From: Petrosia ficiformis
Taxonomy: Eukaryota > Porifera > Demospongiae > Haplosclerida > Petrosiidae
Assembly: GCA_947044365.1 (NCBI GenBank)
Contig: OX345636.1
Span: 49,842,746-49,906,745 of the forward strand
DNA length: 64,000 bases
Direction of reading: 5' to 3'
Shown here: positions 1-13,700 of the stretch, piece by piece
Layout: every line of letters starts with the position of its first letter
Numbering within the stretch: position 1 is the first letter of the stretch
Made by a program: the position numbers and the translations under genes
Notes under the pieces: model-generated
Database searches by the model: none
What the model was told of the DNA's origin: nothing
What the model saw: the letters and a program-made list of their open reading frames with translations, nothing else

Positions 1-439
1 TATATAACAATTTACAATTTAGATTTCCTGCCCACTTTATGGTTTGTGTACATACATAAAACAATCTTAATGCATTCATATAGTCCAAGTTTATCTAGTG
101 AAGCCTTCTTTTAATGCTTTTGAGTTTATAAAAATTGATGATTACACCAGTGGAGTCTAACATGTACACATGTGTATGTGTTCATAAACATTAACATGTA
201 CATGTGTGTGTGCTAAATAACTTGTGTGTGTAATAGTGTAGTACATGTACATAAACTATGTGTATTGCTCTAATATATAATCTAAGACAAATGTCAGAGG
301 AAGCTACCATGGTGAAGGTCAGACACGAGAGCAGCACAACATAATTATACTAATTATGCATGGTTTATATGTGTTATATCTGATATATTTTAGCATGATA
401 TTCATACCTAACATTGTCCTGCAAGAAATCGCCATCGCG
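1..439. other. AT-rich sequence without a recognised gene
   Basis: AT-rich DNA with several ACATGTACATG-like stretches. I found no exon with consensus splice borders in a phase that would join the downstream gene. It is probably intron or upstream flank of the large plus-strand gene whose first visible exon is at 3884. Confidence 0.4.
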
Positions 440-534
440 TTTCAGCCAGTATTTCTGTATAGTGTCTGATTATTAGCAGAAGGTTTATATTTTACCTATT
501 TTGAGGTTTATAAACTTACACGCCCTATTGAAAA

Positions 535-557
535 TATGTGGGTTATGAATCTCATTA

Positions 558-595
<38 letters not shown>

Positions 596-613
596 TAATG
601 AGATTCATAGCCC

Positions 614-618
<5 letters not shown>
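535..618. repeat. Inverted repeat around a TA tract
   Basis: Two 28-base arms at 535-562 and 591-618 are reverse complements with a single mismatch, separated by a TA tract. They could form a long hairpin. The second duplication copy (near 3105-3170) has the left arm and the TA tract but no right arm, so the palindrome is not shared. Confidence 0.85.
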
Positions 619-654
<36 letters not shown>

Positions 655-662
655 TGTATATA
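560..662. repeat. TA microsatellite
   Basis: Alternating TA/AT runs, interrupted by the right arm of the inverted repeat. A matching tract lies at about 3127-3170 in the second duplication copy. Confidence 0.9.
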
Positions 663-2691
663 TAGCCAACACTGATTCGCATGATCTTTAATTTAAGTTG
701 ACAAGAGTTATGCATGTGAGGAGGTGAGTGATGGCCCGCAAGAAAACAATTGGAGTTTGGCATTATTCCTTAGTGTGTGCTACAGATAGTAGCAGAGTAT
801 CGTGTTCTTCCTGTGCTGATACTGTATCAAGGGAAGGAAATTGTTTAACGCTACCAACCTGCAGAGACACCTCTAAAGCATATGCATATTGTGGATGTCT
901 TCGAGCTTCAGAAACCATTTTCTCTTGATAATCCCAGAGCCATGATGTTGAACGGAGTAATAGGCAGTGTTTCATCGAGGATTTTTTGTTAGGGAGGAAA
1001 GAGAATCGATGATGATGTAATCTACGGGTATGCTCTTGCAGTAAATGTTTGAATTTAGGCCCCTGAGGTTACTTCTGGGGCCCCAAATGTGATGCAGCTG
1101 AGATTTGTTGCATGTTGAAATAAATATGGTCTGAAATGTATGGGGTGGGGGGCTGGTTGGATATTCTCCACTGTACGAAAACCTGATAGGTGAGATAATA
1201 GGTGTTGATAGTGAACCATAATATTATTATCATGTAGACACAGTCTGGTCTTTCAACGACATTTAAATAAGTTGAGCCGTGCGTACAACGAGTTCCAGGG
1301 GATAATGGTAACAGTAATTTGTAGAAATTATTGTTGGAGTATCCTTTTTGAACTCAGGATGTTTCTTACATTTAGTTTTGAAGAGTTTGAGAAATCGTTT
1401 GATGAATATGAACATGATACAATAATTTAATGCCCTCTGTATAAGAGGTAGTGCAAGGTGTTGTTAGCAGATATATACATTGTTGTCAATAGTAATACTG
1501 CTCAATAGCAATAACCATTTTATGGCTCACAAGGCCATCCCTATATTTGCTTACCCACAGGTTCGATGTACATCTACATGTATGTTTATAATATATACAG
1601 TACAAGCTTGTGTCACATACACATTGTATATGTTAAGGAAGTTGTGCTATTTATTATTCTGAACGGGCTTGGTTAATTAATGGCATGGCACGCCCGCTTG
1701 AGCTCTACAGGCCAGCAGGAAGAACACTGCTTGTAGCTTACATAGAAACTAGCTGTACTGCCTGAAACATATTCGAGTTTTACAAGATCCTTTAAGAGAG
1801 TAGATAATCAAAATAATAAGTACATGTATAATAGAAAAAAGTCAGCTGTGATTAATGAATGATATATGAAAACCAGATATACTTGTTCGACATTGTTTTC
1901 TTGACTGGATTCTAATAATTGCCCACCCACTTCGGAACACTTATCTTAAACCCATCCTTTTGACCATATTTGTGGTTTTGCTAAAAGTGTGATGCGACAA
2001 CAAATGGGTACTGCAGTTTGACACTCCTTCGCACCACTTTGTGGCGCTCATAAGCTCCTGATTTCATTGACATGAACAAACCTTCTGAATATCAGTATGT
2101 TGCCACTTCTTCTCTACGTACAGTCACATACAGGCTGTAAATGTGTTGTCATTTGCTGTGTTGTTTCAGTATAGCAAAACTAAAGCTAAAATCTCTTTTA
2201 GTATGGGGATTAAACATTTTAGTATTTTATCTAAAACTAAACTAAAATTAATATACTGCCCCAATAATACTAAATTTAAACTAAACTGCATGTAATGTAT
2301 AAACATTAAGTAGGCTACCAAAACTAAACTAACTTAAGCCTACTATTAATTTAGTCTATTAAATTTAGTGATTTTGAAATGCTTGTATTTGACATGCATT
2401 AATTTTAGCAAATTTCTGAGCCATGTCTAATTTGGCTAATAAATTGATCGCGAAATATAATTATTTTACGTGTGTACTAATTTTAGTGATTATCATGTTA
2501 CTCGCTAAATTTGCTTAAATTAGTACACACAATTAAAAGTAGACCTAAGGTAAATCTATATGGTTTCACAAATTGAAAACAAAGCTAAACTATGATTAAA
2601 CTTGATCCCTAAGTAAAATAACACTAATCGATTATTTATCCCTTGTTCTTCTCCTTTGTACTGTATTAATATTATCTTTTTCAACAAACAG

Positions 2692-2748
2692 GGATACGTC
2701 TACTGAAATGCTGTTTAGAACACCAGAACAACTTCATGATCTTTTCAG
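2692..2748 (+). CDS. Duplicated class C exon in the deleted duplication copy
   Basis: A 57-nt exon between AACAG and GTTCAT, identical to 6884-6940. It is phase 2 to 2 and encodes a peptide ending EQLHDLFR. The exons that would precede it in this copy were deleted. Because it is symmetrical it could be spliced into or skipped from the transcript without changing frame. It may be an extra functional module or a silent leftover. Confidence 0.5.
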
Positions 2749-3126
2749 GTTCATTATCTCGATATTAATTATTATGGTTGTAATAGTGTTTTAATTTTAT
2801 GAACTGATAGTATGGCATTATTAGAAAACAGACTGCACTGTGATATTAATCCACTGTTTAAATATTTTAGAACAAAAGTGGTATACAGAATACTTAGAAA
2901 GGCTAAGGAAGGATAATGAATAAAAATAAAATTTCACAAGAATAAAAAAAAAAAAAAAGCATGTAGGGATATTAAGACTATAAGAACACAGACAAGATTG
3001 AGATGGTATTTCAGCCAGTATTTCTGTATAGTGTCTGATTATTAGCAGAAGGTTTATATTTTACCTATTTTGAGGTTTATAAACTTACACGCCCTATTGA
3101 AAATATGTGGGTTATGAATCTCATTA

Positions 3127-3171
<45 letters not shown>

Positions 3172-3883
3172 GCCAACACTGATTCGCATGATCTTTAATT
3201 TAAGTTGACAAGAGTTATGCATGTGAGGAGGTGAGTGATGGCCCGCAAGAAAACAATTGGAGTTTGGCAGCATTCCTTAGTGTGTGCTACAGATAGTAGC
3301 AGAGTATCGTGTTCTTCCTATGCTGATACTGTATCAAGGGAAGGAAATTGTTTAACGCTACCAACCTGCAGAGACACCTCTAAAGCATATGCATATTGTG
3401 GATGTCTTCGAGCTTCAGAAACCATTTTCTCTTGATAATCCCAGAGCCATGATGTTGAACGGAGTAATAGGCAGTGTTTCATCGAGGATTTTTTGTTAGG
3501 GAGGAAAGAGAATCAATGATGATGTAATCTACGGGTATGCTCTTGCAGTAAATGTTTGAATTTAGGCCCCTGAGGTTACTTCTGGGGCCCCAAATGTGAT
3601 GCAGCTGAGATTTTGTTGCATGTTGAAATAAATATGGTCTGAAATGTATGGGGTGGGGGCCTGGTTGGATATTCTCCACTGTACGAAAACCTGATAGGTG
3701 AGATAATAGGTGTTGATAGTGAACCATAATATTATTATCATGTAGACACAGTCTGGTCTTTCAACGACATTTAAATAAGTTGAGCCTTGCGTACAATAAG
3801 TTCCAGGGGATAATGGTAACAGTAATTTGTAGAAATTATTGTTGGAGTATCCTTTTTGAACTCAGGATGTTTCTTACATTTAG

Positions 3884-4727
3884 TTTTGAAGAGTTTGAGA
3901 AATCGTTTGATGAATATGAACATGATACAAAAAGAGAAGATGAAGTAAGTCTGAAAGACAAAATTGATGCTGAAATTGCCAAACTTCAAGGTCAGTTATT
4001 TTATACTAAACTTAATTCATAATTACACAATTACAAATGTTTGTGGTGTACATATACAAACACAATGTGTGATTGGCATTCAAAAATAGAATGCATCCAA
4101 ACATTTATTCATTAGTAACAGACAAGCCAGATGATGTAGAGGAAATAAACAGTGAAAACACACCATGTGAATTTAAAAATGTAGACCCTCCAAACAAGAG
4201 TGGAAATAACGTATCAATGAGGTGAGTACAACATTTAGTAATATATAGGCCTTTTTAGTTTTAACAGCCAAACAATTCAATTAGTCAAGAAAAAGATATA
4301 ATTATTGTAATCTTGGTTACTTCCTAGGAATGTTTAGGCTGCAACCACTGATTCCTTAGAAACTAATATAAAATCCAGTAAACGCATGGTCTTGTGCCAA
4401 ATATTCCTGTTCCAAGTGCATCTAATGTTCAAGCAGGAGCATAGTCGTGTAACCCTTTACATCCCATAATTACTTACACTGACCATTTATGTTTACATTC
4501 CAAAATTAATCATCAAGGACTTGCGGGCTTATGACCGCTCACAAGATAGCTTTCCATTAAACATTTCAATAGGTAATGCAGTAGTATTTTCATTGCAACT
4601 ATAATTTCTATGTAAATATGTTTACCTGATTTATGTTGGTTACATTTATTCAGTAAAAGGAAAAAGAAGTGTGGTATTGATGGTGAAAGTTCACTTCACA
4701 GTGTTAATACTTCATCAGATGCAAAAG
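3884..4727 (+). CDS. First visible exons: acidic coiled-coil-like segment and Lys-rich segment
   Basis: Three exons. 3884-3990 (phase 2 to 1) encodes a charged stretch with [19 protein letters not shown] and a helix-prone DAEIAKLQ end. 4116-4221 (1 to 2) encodes an Asp/Glu/Asn-rich segment containing [12 protein letters not shown]. 4654-4727 (2 to 1) begins with the basic run KRKKK, a possible nuclear signal, followed by Ser-rich sequence; it sits in the class A position of the first module. Phases join without interruption. The same reading frame is open upstream of 3884, so the acceptor TTACATTTAG was chosen because it leaves a phase that later exons need. No family is recognised. Confidence 0.6.
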
Positions 4728-7700
4728 GTCTGTGAAACAACATGCATCCATGATAGAAAATTACATACATTTGATTTAATACATGACTTATAATCAGACT
4801 TGGAGTCAAATACATGTTACAGCATTTGGTTTACAGATATATGCAAATAATTAACAAATAGGAAAATATAAATGCAAATGTAACTTTTTTGGGTGTATTT
4901 CAAATACAAAATACAATTACTTTAAAGCATTTCAAATGCAACTTTAAATATGTATTTCTCATTGAATCTAAATTAACATTTCTGTACTTAACAAAGAATA
5001 ATATCATTTCATCTTACAAACACAAGTGTCTCAAACCTATTGCCTGTTACATGACATCTTTCAGGATTAAAAACTTTACCTGCAATACCAAAAAGTCGTT
5101 CAGCGATACAGATGACGCTGACGTGCACAAAAATCTTGGAATGATTCTTATCACCTTATTCAGTTATCACCAACAAACTTCATGAAAGGACAGTGTATTT
5201 GTATTTTAGCTTTTTGAAATACATTTTCAGGGTATTTGAATTACAAATACAAATACTTGTTATTTCTAAACTCAATAATACAAATACTTTTTAAACGTAT
5301 TTAAATACAACTGAATACAAAGTATTAGATCCCAAGCCTGCTTAATAATAGACATTATTTGAGCACCATTGATAAAGGATTAATGTAAATGCAAACTTAA
5401 ACCTTTAACATCACTCATACATCGCTAGTCCTAACAAATATATTGGTTAATAATGATCAATGTATTTACTACTTTAGATGACATTGAACTGACATGGAAT
5501 TCCACTGCAACATGGTATGTAATTATATTCAAAGTTAACGAAATAATAGTATGAACTAGATTACAAGTTGCTCATACCCATTTTTGTACTCAGTCTAATA
5601 GCAGCAATACCCAAATAATTTAATGCCCTCTGTATAAGAGGTAGTGCAAGGTGTTGTTAGCAGATATATACATTGTTGTCAATAGTAATACTGCTCAATA
5701 GCAATAACCATTTTATGGCTCACAAGGCCATCCCTATATTTGCTTACCCACAGGTTCGATGTACATCTACATGTATGTTTATAATATATACAGTACAAGC
5801 TTGTGTCACATACACATTGTATATGTTAAGGAAGTTGTGCTATTTATTATTCTGAACGGGCTTGGTTAATTAATGGCATGGCACGCCCGCTTGAGCTCTA
5901 CAGGCCAGCAGGAAGAACACTGCTTGTAGCTTACATAGAAACTAGCTGTACTGCCTGAAACATATTCGAGTTTTACAAGATCCTTTAAGAGAGTAGATAA
6001 TCAAAATAATAAGTACATGTATAATAGAAAAAAGTCAGCTGTGATTAATGAATGATATATGAAAACCAGATATACTTGTTCGACATTGTTTTCTTGACTG
6101 GATTCTAATAATTGCCCACCCACTTCGGAACACTTATCTTAAACCCATCCTTTTGACCATATTTGTGGTTTTGCTAAAAGTGTGATGCGACAACAAATGG
6201 GTACTGCAGTTTGACACTCCTTCGCACCATTTTGTGGCGCTCATAAGCTCCTGATTTCATTGACATGAACAAACCTTCTGAATATCAGTATGTTGCCACT
6301 TCTTCTCTACGTACAGTCACATACAGGCTGTAAATGTGTTGTCATTTGCTGTGTTGTTTCAGTATAGCAAAACTAAAGCTAAAATCTCTTTTAGTATGGG
6401 GATTAAACATTTAGTATTTTATCTAAAACTAAACTAAAATTAATATACTGCTCCAATATTACTAAATTTAAACTAAACTGCATGTAATGTATAAACATTA
6501 AGTAGGCTACCAAAACTAAACTAACTTAAGCCTACTATTAATTTAGTCTATTAAATTTAGTGATTTTGAAATGCTTGTATTTGACATGCATTAATTTTAG
6601 CAAATTTCTGAGCCATGTCTAATTTGGCTAATAAATTGATCGCGAAATATAATTATTTTACGTGTGTACTAATTTTAGTGATTATCATGTTACTCGCTAA
6701 ATTTGCTTAAATTAGTACACACAATTAAAAGTAGACCTAAGGTAAATCTATATGGTTTCACAAATTGAAAACAAAGCTAAACTATGATTAAACTTGATCC
6801 CTAAGTAAAATAACACTAATCGATTATTTATCCCTTGTTCTTCTCCTTTGTACTGTATTAATATTATCTTTTTCAACAAACAGGGATACGTCTACTGAAA
6901 TGCTGTTTAGAACACCAGAACAACTTCATGATCTTTTCAGGTTCATTATCTCGATATTAATTATTATGGTTGTAATAGTGTTTTAATTTTATGAACTGAT
7001 AGTATGGCATTATTAGAAAACAGACTGCACTGTGATATTAATCCACTGTTTAAATATTTTAGAACAAAAGTGGTATACAGAATACTTAGAAAGGCTAAGG
7101 AAGGATAATGAATAAAAATAAAATTTCACAAGAATAAAAAAAAAAAAAAGCATGTAGGGATATTAAGACCTTAAGAACACAGACAAGATTGAGATGGTAC
7201 CTTAGCAGCAAAATTAAACAACTTTCTTATAACAACCCTATGTACATACATGTAAGTATAGCTTATGTTTTGTTTTTACTCTAGCTACATGTATATATAC
7301 TTACATAGGTTTGTTATGTGGAAGTGATGTTTGCTAAAGTACCACCCAATCTTGTTTCTGTGCTTTTTTGGTTTTGATGTCCTGCATGCTGTTTCATTTT
7401 TTTTAAATGTTTTGTTTTTATTATCCTTGTTTCAATTCCTTTTTTAAACGATTATAATAGTTTGTTATTAAATTGTTGAAGTACATCATCAGTGTTGTCC
7501 AATGAATCAATTACCTGGGACTGAGTTCAGTTTTTTAAATGTTGTAGTATCAAATATGTCTGTTTCACTTATAGCATTAATAGTTTCTGTTAGAATAAGG
7601 TGTCCAGAAAGACACTATCCAGAATGTTCTGTAGAGTTCTTATTCTTTATTGCTGCATTAATAAAGGGTGTGGTTACATACAAAATGGCATTCATTCATG

Positions 7701-10700
7701 AGAAATTGTTGTGAAGTGGTTGATTTGTTGACTAGGTTAATAAACAAAATGTCATTGTTGAGAATCTCCTTTAATGACAACAGTCCTTTGGGATTCTTTT
7801 CTGTTCTATTATACTGTAGTAGACTTATAATTATATTAAAAAACGACTCCACATGACATTTCAGCTTTTTAGCCTTCTTTGAGTAAGACAGCTCCACACG
7901 ATGTTCCGGCAATTTCAAGTGAAACACCCAAAGTTGAAACATCATGTGAAGCTGTTATTCATTAATTAAAACTTTGGAATAATTATGATCTAGTCCACAA
8001 AACTATCAGAACAGAATGGCAATTGTTCCACTGGATTTAACTTAAAACAGGTTTGTATTTGTGCTAAACCCATTTTTATACCTCTTGAAATGTAGAAATG
8101 TATTTTGGTGGAAAAGATATAAGATGAACCATCTAGTAGCTTTGCCACTCTATGGTTCTCTACTTTATATGAAATAAGTATCGGTAGTATCAGAGAGTGT
8201 TCTAAAGTCCGTCGATACAGAATAACTGAAACAGCCATCTTAGAGATTATGTGGACCAGATCGGAAGCCACTATCTGTTCTGGGAGAACTATCACTTTCC
8301 CTGTCACACAAAGAGAAGTCATGTACTCATCCAGTCTATGTTCTCAAAGGAGTACACGAGAATCTTCTTGACCTATCTCCTTGGCCTACCAGCCATACAG
8401 GCATTGGAATTCCTGACACCAGTGGACGCTGTCAAACAGTCACTCACTGAGCAATATCCAGTTCTTTTCACAGGCCTTGGCACTTTAAAACACGCTTACA
8501 CTATCAAGACCTAGGAAAGTGGCCAACCCTTCAGTCTTTTTACTCCCCAGAATGTACCTCTTCCACTGAGAAAGAAGGTTAAGGACAAGCTCGTATGCAT
8601 GGAATCGTTAGGAGTAATCTCGAGTAGAACAACCTACCAACTGAAGTGCTGGCATGGTTGTAGTCCCAAAAAAATCAGGGAATGTTCGTATTTGTGTGGA
8701 TTTCTGACCATTCAATGAGAGTGTATTACGAGTAGTCCTCATTATCATCAGTCGAATGGACTAGTCGAAAGGATGGTGAAGACTGTCAAAAGTTTATTGA
8801 GATTTGCAGAAGATCTTTATTTGGTTCTCTTGTGTTACAGATCAACTCCATTACCATGGTGTGGACTTAGCCCATCAGAATTACTAATTGGTCGTCGAAT
8901 TCAGACTGACATGCTTCAGTTGTAAATGTTCTTCATACCATCCTGGACTCACATAAACAATTTTAAGCGGTTGGATCAGAAATAAAAAGGTGATCAGAAG
9001 CGACATTATGACCAGAGACACAGAGTGAGATCCTTACCCGATGATCTTCCAGTATGGGTTAGCACTTAGCACAAATACCTGGTCTAATTGCTCAACCTGC
9101 TAACACTACAAGATCATATGTGGTTGACACACAATCAGGACAAGTCTGTAGGAATCATCGTGATCCAAAGGTCTGCACTAAAGACCTTAAAAATACCGGG
9201 ACTAACTCTGAACCTCCAAGAGCTATTACAACTCGTTCTCGTTCAGGAACTATTATCAAACCTCCCAATCGACTTACTTATTAGCTTAAGAAGGGATGTA
9301 GAATGATATACTTGGTAATTATGTATGTGTTAGTAATTGATAGTGTATATATGCGCATGCTGAGGAGAGACCTCGTTTATTTTTAAGGACTTAAGTTACT
9401 TTTTAGTTCTGTATCTTTAACTAGCTGTTTAGTTGTTGAGTTACACTGCATATTGTTGTGAGCTCCGTTGATATAACGTACGTATATCAGACGTATATTG
9501 GGAGATGAAACTGAAGTGACATGTTTGTCGAGGCAGATTGTCGGTTGGAAACAGATGGAAGGGCATACGTTAAAGGTTTGTGGTCGGTGAGGACGTGGAA
9601 ATCTCTACCTACCACAAAATGGCGAAATGTTTCACGGCTGAGTAGATAGATAATAGTTCACGGTCAAAGGTACAGTACTTTTTCTCTGCTGGTTGAAGTT
9701 TCTTCGAGAAGTAAACGATTGGTTGCCAATGTTTGTTAATTTGTTGTTGTCCTTCTGTGTCGGAAGCATCGGGGCAAATACAAGTGGGAGCTCCATACCT
9801 GGGATGGGAGAGGAAAGTAGCATTGGCTGGAGCATCCTTACTGGTTTGGAAAGCATTGGTGGTCTGTTCACTCCATTGCAGTACTTTTTGCGGGCTGGTA
9901 GTAGTTGATAGTAAGTCGTTGAGAGGTTGGAGCAGGCGGGCACAACCGGGAATAAATCTGCGATAAAAATAAATGAGGCCTAAGAATTTTCTCAACTTTT
10001 GTTTAGTGATAGGTAGAGGAAACTGCTGAAGTACGTTAACTTTCTCCTTTAATGGGCAAACTCCATTGGCATCAATGAAATAGCCACAGAATTTTAGTTT
10101 AAACATCAAGTTCACATTTAGTTGGATTGACAATGATACTGTAGTCCTTGAAACATACAAGGACTAAACAGAGATGAATCATGATGTTCTTCCGGAGTAG
10201 CACTGGCGATCAGAACATCATCAATTGGGATGTCTTAGCAGCGTTACAAAAGCCGAATGGCATATGGACGAATTCGAAAAGGCCAAATGGAGTAGTGATG
10301 TCTGTTTTCGGGATATCGGGTGGTTCCAGTGATATTTGATGATAGGCCCTAATGAGGTCGATATTTGAGAAAATAATAGAACCTTGTAGGGATGTTGAGA
10401 AATCCTGTATGTGAGGAATGAGGTAACGATCAGGAGTGGTTACAGCGTTCAAAGCTCGGTAATCTCCACAAGTTCTCCAATCACCAGATTTCTTTGGGAC
10501 CCTATGCAGTGGTGATACCCAGGAACTAGATGATGGATGAATGATGCCCACGTGATCAAATTCAAAACAGGCAACACTCAAACTTTCAGGAGAGACGGCG
10601 AGTACAAGCATGTATAGGTGGTCCAGTAGTGATTATATGATGTGTAACATCAAGTTTCAAAGTTTGTTGGGTGGTGAACGATTGAACAACAGTTATAAAA

Positions 10701-13700
10701 TCGTGGATAATCTGTTTGTACGGTGAGGTCAAAGTCTTGGTCAGAAAAGTGGGGCTGATTGAGGGTTCCTTTGACACAATTCCTTGGACACGTAGGTTGG
10801 TCACTGTGTCGATCAGGCATTTATGTCCCATATAAACCGGGAGGCCATAGTGGTGGCATAATTAGTCTGCACCAAGAAATAGGGTTTTGACCTCTGCAAT
10901 GACAAATACCTAGCGAAATATACAGCTGAGTCCGAGGTTGAGAGTCAGAGAAAGTGTACCAAGGGTTGAAATAGTTATTGACGATTTGGAGGGTGAGGTG
11001 GCAACGGTTGTTTTTATCAGTAGATGTTGATGGTTTGATCCTCACTTCTGCACCTGTGTCAACAAGAAAATGTACTTAAACCCGGTTTCCTCAGCAAATT
11101 TTGTTAATAAAAGCCTCACCAATTCTACAGCTGGAAATGCTTCTTCTTAATGTGGACAATGGCTGCTATTTTCTCTGGTTCTTGTCTGATGCCATCTTGG
11201 TCAATTAAATGGCCACTTAACTCTGGTTCAATATTCATTTCTCTGAGTTCAGTGTTACTCCAGCTTTCTCAATCCCACATAGTATTCCATTATTATGCTT
11301 GTCTTTACCAAATAGATTGCTGAACTAGCATTTCATTACTTGTGGAAAGAGGGTGGGGCTCTCGTAACACTGGTTTTCAGTCTGCACAAATATGCACCTT
11401 TTCAAATATTTGTAGTATGACAACCATGCCTGCACACCATGATGTAACATCATTAACTTCCATATCACCTTTAATAACTCCATATGATTCAGTTCTATTT
11501 GGTTCACTGGAAGAGAAATTCGTCACCTGTAGTACAAGATGAACGGCTTCACATATCTATGTTCGACACAGGTCTCCTACAACTTACCAAAACAAGTGAA
11601 TAATCAGACAAACATCCTGTGATGTCAGAGCTGTCTTGTATCTCGTCAACTTACATGAACTTTTTTGTAGCTGCCAAACCTAAAAGAATGTTCCATAGTC
11701 TATTAGTTAGAGAGTGTACTTTTGAATTGTCCAATGACTAGAAGAAGTTGGTTTATCTGGTCAACAATCTTTTGAAGGTTGGTTGCATGTAATGATGTGA
11801 ATTTCTATTTCAAGATAGCAGTCACTTCTGCTCCCATCACCTATGAGAAGCACGGCAGCTAAAAATAATGGAACCCTAGAATAGCTATATTTTCAGTAAA
11901 TTTTCCCAGCTTTTATGCAACTATCTTGTATTATATTCTGGTATATAGTAGTCATTTAGTGCATGTAAATATGTCTAAAAGGATTGGGGGGAAGCTTCTT
12001 TGTGTGTCCTAAACTCCCAAGGTTCAGTGAGGGTGTTTATTGGGTGGCTCACTCAATTCACTATCATTGTGAATTTGACTTTTGAAATGGGCTGTCTCAA
12101 AGATGCTCACTTTAATAAAATCACGATCTTGTAGGACCAAAGCATAGGCTGCACAGCGCTTTCTCATTTATCTTTGATGTTAGTCGAGATGAGTATGTCA
12201 TTAGAGTGGCTCCCATACCTGTCTTCCTCATTATAAATTCCTGTCCATTTTTTGGATGAATACCATGACATTCCATTGATTAACTTTACTTGGAAAGTAA
12301 ATTTACTAACTTCTTCTTACAATAAAACCACTAACCAGGATCAGTGTCTTTATAATATGAACCATAACACTCCATCCAATTTTAAAATTGTTATATCAAA
12401 CTTTCAGATGACATAAGATTTGAATTATTAAATGAGTGTAGCAATTTAAAAATGATCGTGTGATTTGAATGTCACCATGGATCATATTGAACAATCAAAT
12501 GAAAAACCTCATAATCGAGACGTTTGACTGATGTCAGTGAATATCATGTATATGAATATGTTTATGATAGTTGAGAATAGTGATAATTTTATGAATGTTG
12601 AATAGAGAGGATTGTAGTCAATATTATTATTATGATTATATTCTTGTTGTGGTTTTTGGAATACACTCAGTAGTGAACACATGTACATAGTAAATACTTT
12701 ATGTTAATGTATACTTTCCCTTTGTTATCTCATATTTGTCATTGATCATTATTTGAACTCACAAAAGCAATGTTTTACCAGACCCGTAGACAGTAGTTTA
12801 AAGAGGGTGTTCAAGATTATTGTTTGTGGAGGAGTGCATTGGCACATACAACTGTTTTAGATGATCGTGCACAGTTCTCATGAGCACACCAAAATATCAC
12901 TGTGCAATTTATTGAATACATGTACATGTAGGAGAAAATTAGTATTACCTTTCCAAAAAGAGGGGTTTGGCTGAACCTTCTTGAAACCAACCCCACCCAA
13001 CCCCCCCCCCCACCCTACCTACCTACAGTTCTGATATTATATAATCGCTTGGATGTGTGTTACATGTCATTTAATTTCTTTTTTCTCAATAGTTATTACA
13101 TTCTTATCAATTTTAATTCTTCTAGCACTAACACTATTTCTGATCAGTTTAAAAAAATGTGCGATAATAAAACAGTAATCCCCGAAGCAGCAAAGGTTCA
13201 GTTTGGTAAGTGATAATATTAATTTGTAAAGTATATAATTACATAATATAGCACTATGACACTTAAAACAAAGGTACTGACAGTGACGGGGCTATATTTT
13301 CCATATAGAGCACAGTTAGTACCACATCTGGTGCTATATTTTCCATATAGAGCACAGTTAGTACCACATCTGGTGCTATATTTTCCACATTATTCACAGC
13401 ACTAGAAACCAACATGCAAGAATGTCAAGTACTTCATTGTTCTTCTCAATCACTAGTGATATCCATCAATTCAAACTACTATACTAGTATTGTTCATGCT
13501 ACTCAGGAAAATATACTGGAAGTGGGATGGAGTACCTCATACACTTTGTGCTGTATGAGCTAGTCGACCCAACCCTCATGCTATATATATATAGGTTATA
13601 CTCTTATTTGGAGAGATTCATGCTATTTACAATGTAGATCCCGAGGGCAAAACCAAAGGGATGCAAAATAGCATGAATCCCGACAAATTATAAACCATAT

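Larger units (their letters stand above)
440..3008 (+). repeat. Tandem segmental duplication, copy 1 (internally deleted)
   Basis: This segment is nearly identical to 3009-7199, starting at the shared TTTCAGCCAGTATTTC and ending at GAGATGGTA. The two copies abut directly at 3008/3009. Copy 1 lacks about 1.7 kb matching 3930-5614 of copy 2; the break reads GATACAATAATTT near 1419. As a result copy 1 keeps a truncated version of the exon at 3884 (no donor site), lacks the exons at 4116, 4654 and 5478, and keeps the class C exon at 2692. Divergence is only scattered single bases, so the event is recent, or the two copies are an assembly haplotype artefact. Confidence 0.9.
3009..7199 (+). repeat. 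Tandem segmental duplication, copy 2 (full length)
   Basis: The longer partner of 440-3008. It holds the exons at 3884-3990, 4116-4221, 4654-4727, 5478-5514 and 6884-6940. Its right edge falls inside a palindromic MITE (7150-7389), so copy 1 ends with only the left half of that MITE. Confidence 0.9.

Noticed and set aside
728..928. 66-codon open frame, repeated at 3235-3435 with two changes, and an overlapping minus-strand frame
   Set aside because: Both copies are kept simply because the whole segment is duplicated. No splice borders, phase fit or known domain support coding on either strand.
3771..3989. Minus-strand frame opposite the first exon
   Set aside because: A shadow of the acidic plus-strand exon; no domain or splice context.
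440..7199. Reading the two copies as a pair of LTRs
   Set aside because: They abut with no internal region, include host exons, and lack TG..CA ends, primer site and target duplication.
7873..7965. Codon-like stretch [18 protein letters not shown] after TTTTAG
   Set aside because: Its phase (0) does not fit the phase 2 end of exon 6940, and it ends in a stop before any donor.
7990..8322. 110-codon minus-strand frame
   Set aside because: It overlaps the start of the gypsy relic in antisense and resembles no known protein.
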